Assembly: GCA_964019135.1 (NCBI GenBank)
Contig: OZ025249.1
Coordinates: forward strand, 38,391,759-38,455,758
Length of the DNA stretch: 64,000 bases
Source of the DNA: Arenicola marina
Taxonomy: Eukaryota > Annelida > Polychaeta > Arenicolidae
Direction of reading: 5' to 3'
Shown piece after piece: positions 24,301-33,379 of the stretch (position 1 is the stretch's first letter; every line of letters begins with the position of its first letter). The notes under the pieces are model-generated. The model saw only the letters and a list, made by a program, of their open reading frames with translations, was not told the DNA's origin and did not search any database. The translations under genes were made by a program, and so were the position numbers.

Positions 24301-27300
24301 TAGCTCACCCATTGTTTTGAAAGAAATTATTATTTTTTGGCGTTAACACTTTGGTTCAACCGCAAGGTTGAGGGCATTGAGGAGCGGGTGGTGGAGGATA
24401 GGTGAGCAGGGTGTGGCGTTGGGGTTTCGTGGCAATCATATTGTGCGGGGTGGAGACATATCCCAGCGGAGATAAGATTAAGATTAGCTCACTGAAATAG
24501 ATCGAACAAGGCGTTCAGGGTCATCGATTTGAACATTAGCACAGAGCTGGCAAAAACATTCGACCCCGGCTGTTTCGAACTTATACGAAACAATCCGAAA
24601 TTCAGTATCCATAGAGAACATTGCTGTACGAGTAACTGTAAACTTCAGGCATTTTCGCAAAATCCATAATTTACCCAAACAAATCAGAGAATCCTTAACT
24701 AAATAATCACAAGGGGAGTGGCCTGAAATCAATCGAGGAGTTTCTAAATGATGTACCATTTATTGAACTTCAAAGGGCCTATAGTACAAAGTTATACACG
24801 ACTCACACATAATGCGCATTTATGTATACCACAGCAGACTGCTCTATGACGTGTGTACATATTAATGACAAAAACCGCAACACTTCTCAACACCTCTACA
24901 TTTCCTGTTGACATGAGTCTACAGAACTTTTCCCTTGTGGGAATGAGGAGAAAAAAACAGGCGATACAATGTCGCGCACATGGGTAAAGACGCGGGGTAT
25001 GTTACATTGGACCAACTTACCATCAGAGTCAGAGTGCGCCAAGATGGCGAACGGATTGCTGGTCGCATAACCAGCGCCACCTGCTGGAAAAGGATGTCAT
25101 TAACGTTACAACGAGAGCCTGGCGGTGAGTGGGAAGTTGCTATGGCGACGACCACATGGATCGTCAGCGCCTCTGGCGGTCATATGGGTCAGAGATCAAA
25201 CGGTTTGGATTTTAGTAAAATTTGTTACTACACAACGGTGTGCATCACAACATGGCCACGGCTTCTATTGAAGTTAACAATATCCTTTTCATGTAAGCTT
25301 TGTAAGCAGATAGCGTTACCTGCGCCTAGGTACTCACAGTCTTTGTTGGACGCGCCGTGGCTATTTGAGACAGGAGAAGCGGTGGACCTGTGGACAAACG
25401 GGTTGCCAAGGCGACTGGGGGCCAATATCCCTGTGTCAGTGAGAAACACAGTCGTAAGCAGGTTTGTAAACACTAATAATAGAGACCTTCAGAGGGTTGT
25501 GGGATGAAGGGCATGGGTGCAACTAAAAACAATACGACGAATTTAGGTAAATTTATTATTTTTAATCGGGGTAGGCTGTGGGTGTTCAACAGCGCATCCC
25601 CCTTCCGAAAATTCCTTCTTCCTTCTTTGTTTTTAGAAAAGAAGGGATCATCTACGTTTTCTGCGCATTTCCCTAAAGTGTCCGGCGGTCCTGGATCATA
25701 CAAGTAAAAAAAAAGTCATGGGGTATAGCCTAATTCTTGGTGTACATTATGGTGCCATCTGAATGGTCCGTTGAAGGAAAGAACTCAGAAAACAGTACCA
25801 GGGGTTCTGACTCAACCTTGCAATCTTTCTGTAGGATAGTGATCACATGCCCGTCTTCACAACGAAAGGGGCGGGGCGGGTGCGGGGGGGGGGGGTTCTA
25901 CCAGAGCAATGACTTCGTAATAACCTCCATCCTTTGCTTGAGACGATGCTAAATTATATTAGTGTTTGCAAATGGTCATGTAAAAAAGCTACAAAACTGG
26001 CGTTCACACAGCAGATCCAAGCTCGAAGAGAAATAGCAGCGCGTTCCAGACCCAAGGTCAAACTGAGATAGCAGGGAGTCCCAGACCCAAGGTTAAACGT
26101 AGATAGCACCGTGTCCGAAACCCAAGGTCAAACTGAGATAGCAGGGCGTCCCAGAACCAAGGTCAAACTGAGATAGCAGCGTGTACATGACCCAAGATCA
26201 AACTTATATAGCAGCGGGTTCCAAACCCAAGATCAAACGTAGATAGCAGGGCGTCCTAGACCCAAGGTCAAACTGAGATAGCAGGGCGTCCCAGGCCCAA
26301 GGTCAATCTGAGCAGGGCGTTCCAGGCTGAGTGACCAAAGGTCAGCTTACCGGAAGCGGCGCCTTGCGTGCTGCTGGGGGTAGGTTTGAAGGCGCTGGGT
26401 CGCAGTAGAGGCGCGGAGGACGGTGTCAGGGCCGACGTGGGCACGTCACTGCTGCCGTCTGTGCTGGACACCGTGTCGTCGCTCACCCCGGTCTCGTTTT
26501 TGTTCTCTGAGCCATCTGGGTTCAAACCAATATAATCCTCAACGAGTTATTCATCAACCCAACACATTGTAAGATGTTCCAGCACATTTCTCATGTCATA
26601 TATATTTACTATTTTTGTTACATTCACAAGACTATTTATTTATTTCTCATCTTTATTTAACATGGATGAAAAGACTAAAAAAAAAGCAGTGGAAGAACCA
26701 TGTATAAATCACCATGCAGAAGGGGATTTGCCATATCTCAATGGCCACTTTATGATATGCGAGATGCATTGAGCAGGCAATACAATGAATCATTGTTCTT
26801 GATACAGTACAATATTCTTTGTTCCTGTCTTCAATATCATAACCAATATCAAGCGTTAATCTAGATTTCTCCAACTTACCTGCATTGGTGTCAGTTTCGC
26901 TCTGTTCTGTACTGTCTGCCTCGTTACCTCCTGGTGACTGCATAAACAATATTGCAATAGTAGTACTACCTGCATATATATCTTCATGAAGATCATTGGG
27001 TACCTTGCTATTATTTGAACCAACTATCACTATCAGCTTTTCATTACTAGAATTAATACATTAATGCAACTTGATCATGGCATAAATATTTGGCAATTAT
27101 GCTAGTAATATGTTGACTTTACCAAGAAAATTTCAGAAATAATAATGATGCAAATTTGTTAAAATAATATTGAAATCACATTCGAGCAGGAGTTGATGAA
27201 TAAAATATCTACCTAACCTTGATTTGGCAGTATAAGTAATTCACTTGAAGTACATACATGTATGTAGTGTTTCAGGTTGATGTCAAAGCAAATACCCATG

Positions 27301-30300
27301 GCTTGTGTATGTCACGTAATACAAGCACATAAGAGGTTTCAACTGGATCTAGAGTAGATTAACAATATAGAGATACCTACCTTTAACTGGATCTAGAGTG
27401 GATAGACAATATAGAGAAACCTACCTTTATAACTCTTTCTTCCATATTTTGGCCAAAAATGAAGCCCTGGGCTTCTTGACCTGAATCATATATAAAATAC
27501 AGCAATTATTAATTGAAATTTACAAGTAAATAAAATAAACAGTGAAATATACCATAATGCTTTATATATAGGCAATGGAATATTTTCAATATTTTTAATC
27601 ATCTTAGCCAAAGCTCACTGCGCAAAGTAAGGAACATGCTCACTAGATAATATGATAAATACTGGGAACTATCTACCATAGCTCTGATATAAAAATATAT
27701 GCATTTATATAATACAAGTAAAATATCATATGGTAATAAAACTTTTCCGAGAAATGAACTGACAGGCACTTCAGCAGGGGAAGGGATGGGGGAACGATTA
27801 TACGTCACTATCATATATATACGGGTGGCACACGATGCCCCTCCCCATGGTGATTATTGCATTGATTTGCTTGCGACAGGATTGTGACTGTGAGGTTGAG
27901 TGCACTGTGACTGGGTCCCAGGCCAGGGCCATGTGAGTGCAAGCAAAGACCTTACTATGATAAGACGCCACACTCAGCGGGCCCAATGGTTATCGCGCGA
28001 CTGCAGCGACGCCAAGCGGATGGAGTTGGATGCCCGCTGTCATAACAATGTCGGGTGACATGACTGGCTGCTGCTATTTAGCCTATTGTTCAGCGTTTTG
28101 GCTGCAGCAACAACAAATAACAGCAACCGAACTATCATTTTTTCATTTCCCAAAGAACAAGCAAACATACTTTTTACTCTGAATAAAGATTTATGGCGTT
28201 AATCCCAAAATATATGAAATTAATTATGAGCGATAATTGATGATAATTTGGAATTGGAGGGGAACAGGGGAAGCGGCGTGAAGTTAGAGACCAGAGGCAG
28301 ACAAATTTAATGATTGTGTTTCTGTTAACCAGGTGTCATTAGAAGAATTCATTGTGCATGAATTGAAAAAAATACCTTGATAATAGTACTAGTGAATAAT
28401 CATATCTATATTACCTCTCTTCTTCAGCGCCAAACTGCTTTCTAGCTAGCTTCTAGCTTGATCTGCTCATCATGTTAGAAAGACAAATGGTGATGGTTCT
28501 GTCTTCACAGAGGTCTTTGCATTGCATGCATGAATAATATTAGTGCATAACTTCATATCCAATAACAGCGGTAGTCAGGTCGAAATTAATAACTATATTA
28601 TAAGCTTAAACTTGCATGTCTGGCTTTTTCCCGCCAAAACTAAAGAGGTCAAAATACAAATAAGAATCCATCCTTGAATCATTCAAGACTTCTTTTGTCT
28701 ATACTCCACCCTTGCCAGACTGCCAAATAGTGTCTCCTACCCTTGCCCGTTATATCAATTTACCACAAGTTTTCATTTTAGTGGTAAACGTCATCAGTTT
28801 GAGTGCTTTGCGATGCTTTGTTATAAGTAGCAGTACCGCGACCGAGTTCTGTGGTGTCCCGGGATAGATATGTTTGCCACACCATAGCCGAAACGGCAAT
28901 GTTTATCAGGTTTTTGAATTTATAGAATAAAACAATCTGCAAATATTGATATAAATTTCGCCTAGGCTTAGTTTAGGCGGGAAAGAACTCAACATGCAAC
29001 TTTAATAATGATAATTATAATATCAATTTATCAGATTTTAGCCTAGCTGCCAATGGTTGTCAATTGATCAGGGTGCGCACAGGCTTGAAAAGTGCTTGAA
29101 TTTTGACTGATGCCTGGAAAAGGTCATAAAATCAGAAATGGGCCTTGAGGTCGATCCAATGTACTTGAATTTGTTTGAAAATAGGGAAGTTACAACGAAA
29201 AGTGCTTGATTTCAAACTGGACTGGGCACTGGCAAAGAACCAAGAAAAAATCGAACAAAAGCTGGCTGAATTCAAGAAGTAGCAATTAAATAAAAGTAAA
29301 GTGATTATAACTCCAATAAATGCTGTTGGTTGGTACCGTAATAAATATATAAATATAACATAGACTGACTGCCTTTTTGTCATTCCTTATTTCTGCATAT
29401 CAAAGATTGTATGCATAAAATTTAGTCCAAGTTTTGCAATTTGTATGCCTAAAATAGACCAAAGAATGTAAAAAATTATAACGTGATGCATGCAAAAAAT
29501 TGAAAAGTTTGTTGTAAAAAATTTCCACTTCAGGTGTTATTTCGGCTGAATTTAAAGCAATATCTATATAAATATCCATGTCTACATGGAGTAACCAACT
29601 ACTTTTTGTGAAGAACAACACATATTTATTTAGCACTGGCCCTTAATTTTGGGCTTGTGTATAGGTTCAGCTATCATCCAGTGCTTCCCAATGGTTGTCA
29701 AATCAGGGTTGATATGAAATTGTTCAAGTAGTTTCAGTTACTGGTAATCAGGGCTTAATATTTTTATTGGTGATGTTACCAATGCTAACATTAATGTATT
29801 TCTTCTTGTTAAGAAGTCCATAGCTCAGTTGTGGAAAGTACCACACCACATCATCAACCTAGCATTCCCTGTATCTCCCATGGCAAGAAGAAGTTAAAAT
29901 GTCAGCTGCAGAAATTGAATTGGCGCAGCGCAGGGCTCAATGAAGATAGCTCAGCTCGAAAATATGCAGAAGAAATGACGAATACATGTAGTTTGTGTAT
30001 TTAAACTTAAAAACTTCATCCTATATGAAGACATTAGAACTATTTCCCAGAATTTCCTTTACATGCATATAGTATGCAATATACTTATATGTATCTTTAG
30101 AGTATTACAGTCTCTTTTGTGAAATCAAGATGATTGCTGTGACTGATTTAAGCTTTCTTATGGACCGATTTTGATACCTTGATACTCACATATGCATATA
30201 TAGCATTGGTTCAAGTAGGAGATGAGTTTATCTCAGTACAAGTCTTCCTTATTCTATGTGAGCTTCGAAGCATTTTCAGCTGAGAGGTGGCAAATCGAAG

Positions 30301-32332
30301 AGTATCTATATATGAGATCGGGGCAGTCTGTGAACCCCTTGTGTAATATTGCTTGAACTCATTAATGAAATCATTCACTCTTGGGTAATTGTTGCAAATA
30401 ATTGGTTTGACTATTATGACCCGTGTGTGTAGTCATTACATTGATATGTGGCGTGTTTTAAGAAAGACACTCACAAGGGTTGATTTTGTTGCTCTGAAAC
30501 CCACTCCGAAATGAGATTATTTATTTTCTATATTTTTTATTTATTTCTCCTTATCATTAATAACTATTGTTTGAGTCCCCCATGAATGTCTGGTGCCCAG
30601 CTGTATAAGCTTCATACGAAATAAATGGAAATAAAACAATAAACCTGGCCTGTTATGGTGAAAAAAAATTTTTTGCTTAAGTAAGTAGGGGTCTATTAAT
30701 TACTTACATAATACAAACATGAATGAATGACACAATTAATGCGAAAATAATAAAATAACTAGGCCATTCCCGCTGATAGTCCCAAGAAGCAGGCCCTAAC
30801 GAGCCCTATTATCATCCAGCAGCGTTAAGAAACTTGCTACGCAATATAAATTCCACACCATGCACTGCATGAATAATTACATTTTTGTTCCTCTACCGCT
30901 AAAGTTCGCTGGGACCCCCCCCCCTCCACACATACACACCCCTCTCCCAACAGAGTATTAATTATTTTTACCTAATACGTAACTCAGTACTTTCATTTCG
31001 TCCAGGGGTAATTAATCTCACGGCAAGTTATTTTGTCTTTACCGATAAAACTTGCTTAAACAGATCAGACCCGCAAAAATTGTATGGCACTAGCTCCCCC
31101 CTCCCACCACCTCCAACGGCACCAAAAGTAGTCCCAATTATTATTTTTGACCGAATATATGTCTAAATACTTCGAAATGGTCCTAAGCTAATTAATCAGA
31201 AAGGTAAGTTATTTTGTCTTCATACGGATATACCGATATTGTTTGCTTAATCAGATAGGGGCCGGCGAGAACGACACTTATACCCACCCCCCCCTGCCCT
31301 ACTCTGAAGGCGTAAAAAGTTGTCCGAGCTATTAATATTTATCTATTATATGTCTGAATACTTCCAAATAGTCTTAATGTATTTAATTGGACGGCAAATG
31401 TCCTGCCTGTATCGAAAAAGCTTGCGTAAACCGATCGCATCCGCGCGCATCGCACTGGGCACTTCTTTTTCTCTCGCAAACTCCATCCGCATGGCGTCGC
31501 CAATGTCGCTCGCATAACGAAAGTTGCCATTGGGCTGTACTGAGTGTGGTGTCTTGTCATAGACATAGTAAGGTCTTTGGTGCAAATTGCACACATGCTG
31601 ATATAGGCACAGAAATCGAAGGATCCAGAAGGGAATGGGGGGGGGGGGTGGTGCTGTGATGTAGTGATGTATTACTAATACTAGCAGCTGTGCCTCCTCC
31701 TGCGTTTGTCGATTTACTGTCAATGGGCGCATTTCTTTGGTACCCCGGGTGTATCCCTATGGTGGACCGAATACCACATTATGCATCGGTTGACCGCCTG
31801 ACACTTCTTTCACCCGGGTATAGGTGCGCGCGCATGCATTCGGTATGCCGATGTGCCCCGTTCTAAACAGCACGGGCCATCCGGGAGAAGATGGTGGCTG
31901 ATTGAAAGGTGATGAAGAGTAGGTTGGTTCCAGTGCCTTAATGTGCACCGGATGTAAACGGTGTGTGCATTTCATTGGAATAGGCATATCCCTATCGGCA
32001 TACTCGGAAGTTCCCTGTCACGTGTTGCGTGTTGCATTTGCCCAAAGAAATGCGCCCCCTGTGAATCTACATTCATTCTACAACACGAAAGCAGAACCGC
32101 GACTGTTTCTGACGGAAAAGCTCCTGAATTTGGCTGAAATGTAAACTTAATCTCCGTAATATTGAGTGAATCGGGAAGGTGTGAAATTTAAATGACCTTT
32201 AGTCGTATCGATACGTTAGCACTCTATAAACATCTAAGGTAAAACTTGTTCCGAGAGACAGATCTTCAAGGCAATTTTCAAATGATGACAAGCTTATACA
32301 GTTGCGCGCAAACCTGTGTTGACATCGGCCAT
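15389..32332 (-). CDS. RANBP3: Ran-binding protein 3, complete coding region
   Basis: Nuclear Ran-GTP-binding protein; the family acts as a cofactor of exportin-1 (CRM1) export complexes. Coding exons in order: 32332-32314 (ATG, MADVNT), 27480-27425, 26937-26880, 26515-26351, 25083-25021, 23666-23583, 23136-23035, 21846-21729, 20900-20843, 20215-20062, 19440-19310, 18891-18771, 17971-17832, 15676-15389 (TGA). Every junction is GT-AG and phase-consistent, giving about 518 residues against about 560 in vertebrates. FG-type motifs GFIFGQN, LFGQS, LFLGQS and SFVFGEN precede the RanBD1 domain. That domain has KVEVKTGEEDESNVFQ, KLFVFNK, ERGRGVLRLND, MRTQGTLCVVLNTKIWADM, EKSIRVTAVD and GVKIFLI. The tail is Ala/Ser/Pro-rich with a basic PSKRAKFTRHK (possible NLS). 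Four exons have donors copied into adjacent tandem repeats. The TGA at 15389-15391 overlaps a strong donor (AAGAG|GTGAGT), so the last residues are uncertain. Confidence 0.95.
15868..17842. repeat. 28-bp minisatellite spanning a RANBP3 5' splice site
   Basis: About 70 units of 28 bp fill nearly the whole intron between RANBP3 exons 17971-17832 and 15676-15389. Read on the minus strand the unit contains TATTCCTCATAGT, which is the end of the upstream exon (residues IFLIV), followed by donor-like or intron sequence. The intact donor context CTCATAGTC|GTGAGTCCTC occurs at the real border (17832) and again with exon-end equivalents at 17776, 17664 and 17524, at multiples of 28. Most distal units have lost the donor (GTGGGGAGTGG). 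Confidence 0.93.
17983..18200. repeat. TA-rich 22-24-bp minisatellite in RANBP3 intron
   Basis: About eight units of ACACACATATATATATCACGGT with variable TA length, starting about 12 bp intronic of the acceptor of RANBP3 exon 17971-17832. Open frames rich in YICVCT are artefacts. Confidence 0.9.
18355..18838. repeat. 128-156-bp tandem repeat carrying the 3' half of a RANBP3 exon and its donor
   Basis: Four copies on the minus strand of the exon segment encoding GVLRLNDMCGEDNESFQSRL, plus the donor GTGAGAAATGG and following C/T-rich (plus-strand) intron. Only the copy in exon 18891-18771 has the full exon and a normal acceptor. The exon-end equivalents of the others are 18615, 18487 and 18358. 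The exon-like parts are nearly identical, so the expansion is recent or is being homogenised. Confidence 0.93.
18990..19245 (-). mobile_element. tRNA-like SINE, possibly a dimer, in RANBP3 intron
   Basis: Minus strand: GCCTCTCTAGCTCAGTTGGT (box A-like), then GTGGGTTCGCGCCCTGG (box B-like), and further on a second CCTGGCTCAGTTGGTAGGC. This arrangement suggests two tRNA-derived units. It lies in the intron between exons 19440-19310 and 18891-18771. It is not a functional tRNA, because the cloverleaf does not close cleanly. Confidence 0.6.
19478..19690. repeat. 22-bp AT-rich minisatellite in RANBP3 intron
   Basis: Nine or ten imperfect units of TATTGACATTAATTAAGACA type, starting about 40 bp intronic of the acceptor of exon 19440-19310. 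Units show a gradual change from AATACG to AAGACA ends along the array. Confidence 0.85.
20575..20700. repeat. 22-bp minisatellite in RANBP3 intron
   Basis: Five units of CGTGACTGTAGAACCGCCGT type in the intron between RANBP3 exons 20900-20843 and 20215-20062. It does not touch an exon border. Confidence 0.85.
21215..21385 (-). mobile_element. SINE family B copy in RANBP3 intron
   Basis: The minus strand begins with tRNA-like GGCTGTAGCTCAGGCCGTAG and ends with a tail (GAGGTTAATTGGCCCGGT, then ATGTGTGCATAAACGTGGCC). That tail is shared with the copies at 44,138-44,312 and 57,950-58,088. Confidence 0.55.
21409..21806. repeat. 75-78-bp minisatellite spanning a RANBP3 5' splice site
   Basis: Five units on the minus strand, each holding the last part of RANBP3 exon 21846-21729 (residues HNGLQRHPATEAGGTAA), its donor AG|GTAAGACAG and the next intron bases. 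The real donor is at 21729. Copies lie at about 21651, 21573, 21495 (donor altered to GTGGGAC) and 21423. The 78-bp unit keeps frame, but in the RANBP3 frame GTAAGACAG reads TAA, so use of any decoy would truncate the protein. Confidence 0.92.
21941..22003 (-). mobile_element. SINE family A tail fragment
   Basis: TTGGTTGTTTGTATATTCAG, then GACGCTTTAACCAATTCTGC and TATATCGCGTTAAAG. This matches the 3' tail of the SINE copies at 9,909 and 46,308 in reverse. Confidence 0.6.
22356..22503 (-). mobile_element. tRNA-derived SINE family A, head-truncated
   Basis: Reverse-strand copy of the 9,909 element, from the tail (AATGGGAGAAGGAAG) through CCTGCGACCACACAGACATG to the box B region (GGACTCGAACCACCGATCC). 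The box A end is missing. It lies in a RANBP3 intron. Confidence 0.8.
23742..24040. repeat. About 113-bp tandem triplication in RANBP3 intron
   Basis: Three diverged units starting near 23,742, 23,866 and 23,968, each with TACAGCAATGTTTACCAT, ACATTTTAAATCTTTCA and GGTTTAGCAATAAAT. It lies in the intron between exons 25083-25021 and 23666-23583. No coding content. Confidence 0.75.
26015..26335. repeat. 34-35-bp minisatellite starting in the first bases of a RANBP3 intron
   Basis: About nine units of type GCAGGGCGTCCCAGACCCAA plus GGTCAAACTGAGATA. On the minus strand the first unit begins a few bases after the donor of exon 26515-26351 (GTAAGCTGACC), but it does not include exon bases. Confidence 0.88.
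27341..27428. repeat. 44-bp tandem duplication containing a RANBP3 donor
   Basis: Two copies of a 44-bp unit (AACTGGATCTAGAGT to ACCTACCTTT). Read on the minus strand each holds TAAAG|GTAGGT, the end of exon 27480-27425 with its donor. The decoy exon end is at 27381. The two copies differ at only a few bases. Confidence 0.88.
28610..29001. mobile_element. TTAA-flanked MITE (piggyBac-like), copy 1
   Basis: A 392-bp element with ends ACTTGCATG and CATGCAACT flanked on both sides by TTAA (28,606-28,609 and 29,002-29,005). Subterminal TTTCCCGCCAAAACTAAAG and its approximate complement lie further in. A 358-bp copy in the opposite orientation lies at 56,956-57,313. No coding capacity; the TTAA target suggests mobilisation by a piggyBac-type transposase. 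Confidence 0.85.
30940..31440. repeat. Diverged about 185-bp tandem triplication
   Basis: Three old units starting near 30,955, 31,137 and 31,327. Each runs from TATTAATTATTTTT-like sequence through a TCTAAATACTTC-like block and a GGCAAGTTATTTTGTCTT-like block to ACTTGCTTAAACAGATC-like sequence. C-rich tracts separate the units. Confidence 0.65.
31725..32058. mobile_element. hAT-like MITE with 8-bp target-site duplication
   Basis: A 334-bp element with inverted termini GGGCGCATTTCTTTGG (31,725-31,740) and CCAAAGAAATGCGCCC (32,042-32,057). Flanks CTGTCAAT (31,717-31,724) and CTGTGAAT (32,059-32,066) form an 8-bp duplication with one mismatch, as expected for hAT elements. About 200 bp of its interior recurs in reverse at 44,645-44,850. 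Confidence 0.8.
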
Positions 32333-32560
32333 GTTGAAATGGCGAGATTCGGGGCGAGAGCGTGGAACGAGAATTTTCCGACGAGACTGGCAGCTCATTC
32401 CTTCACCAGATGGCAGCACTAAATGGATATGCTCCCGCCTTTTTTTGGCTTTGACAGCGGCAATAATGCATAACACGCTGGGGACTTATCTTTACCGTTG
32501 GGGGGGGGGGGGGGGGGGGTGAACGGGACAGGATGGTGAACGGCGGGGGGGGGGGGGGTA
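32333..32560 (-). promoter_or_regulatory. RANBP3: Probable RANBP3 5' UTR and promoter region
   Basis: Sequence immediately upstream of the RANBP3 ATG (32,330-32,332, context AACATGG). No TATA box was identified. A run of about 18 G at 32,500-32,519 and a second G tract near 32,545-32,558 lie 170-230 bp upstream. The assignment rests only on position. Confidence 0.4.
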
Positions 32561-32694
32561 TCTTTATCCTGCGACCACACAGACATGGCCACAGCGGGAC
32601 TCGAACCATCGATCCACATGCCGTTAGGCTCTCAGGGGACCAGAGCGCTGAATGCCAGCGCTCTAGCCCACTGAGCTATCGCAGTGGCCCTCGC
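32560..32694 (-). mobile_element. tRNA-derived SINE family A, partial
   Basis: Reverse-strand copy with CCTGCGACCACACAGACATG, box B region GGACTCGAACCATCGATCC and box A region TAGCCCACTGAGCTATCGC. The tail side is cut off at a G homopolymer. Confidence 0.85.
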
Positions 32695-33379
32695 AGCCCA
32701 TATGAAACACAGAATTGGTTCAATGTTGATTATGCCCTGTTCACACGATGCAATACGTTGTAAAGTTCATTGCAACAAATCAACTTTTCGATCAACTGTG
32801 CACTTGGACTGCTGGTTTTCCACGCATTGTAGATTGTCAACCGATCAGCGTCGAGCATAATTAGCCAATCAACGTTTGAGATGATCACGCTGATACTGTT
32901 TTGAATTAAGCTATTTTGTATCATTTTTATTTATTGAATTTAAGTTTTTTTATTTTTATTTTTTATTTTATTGTTATATATATATTTTTTTTCAATTAAA
33001 ATATCTTATTATTTAATTTTTATTCTTTTTCACGCCGACATATGCGGCAGTAGGACCTACTAGGACCATAAATTCCTCAGTCACTTGTAAGCCCAGTAGG
33101 GCTGGGTGAGGATTTATATTGTGTGCTTGCCCTGTTGTACATGTTTTTGTAAACATGTCTGTTGTAAGTTGTATTCCTCATAAGTGGCTATAATAAACAA
33201 ACTACTTACTTATGACGGTTATGAACTAATGTGTGGCTTGTATGCATGACGTTATGAATGATGCTCAAATTGTTTGCTAGGTGGCGATTGTGATAATTGT
33301 AGAGTCGGTTGATTCACGGTTTGACCGATCCTTCGACTATTGAAGGAATGATCGTACCAAGTAAAGCCGGATTAAGTGA
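32695..33379. other. AT-rich spacer between SINE and megasatellite
   Basis: Contains a T/A low-complexity tract (about 32,930-33,025). A possible retroelement 3' tail (33,030-33,215) ends in AATAAACAAACTACTTACTTA-like sequence. No gene recognised. Confidence 0.45.

Larger units (their letters stand above)
27482..32313 (-). other. RANBP3: RANBP3 first intron
   Basis: A 4.8-kb intron between the MADVNT exon and exon 27480-27425. Besides the elements listed separately (TTAA MITE 28,610-29,001, tandem triplication about 30,940-31,440, hAT-like MITE 31,725-32,058), it is AT-rich. It also holds an A-rich possible retroelement tail near 30,560-30,660 (AATAAATGGAAATAAAAC). Confidence 0.6.
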
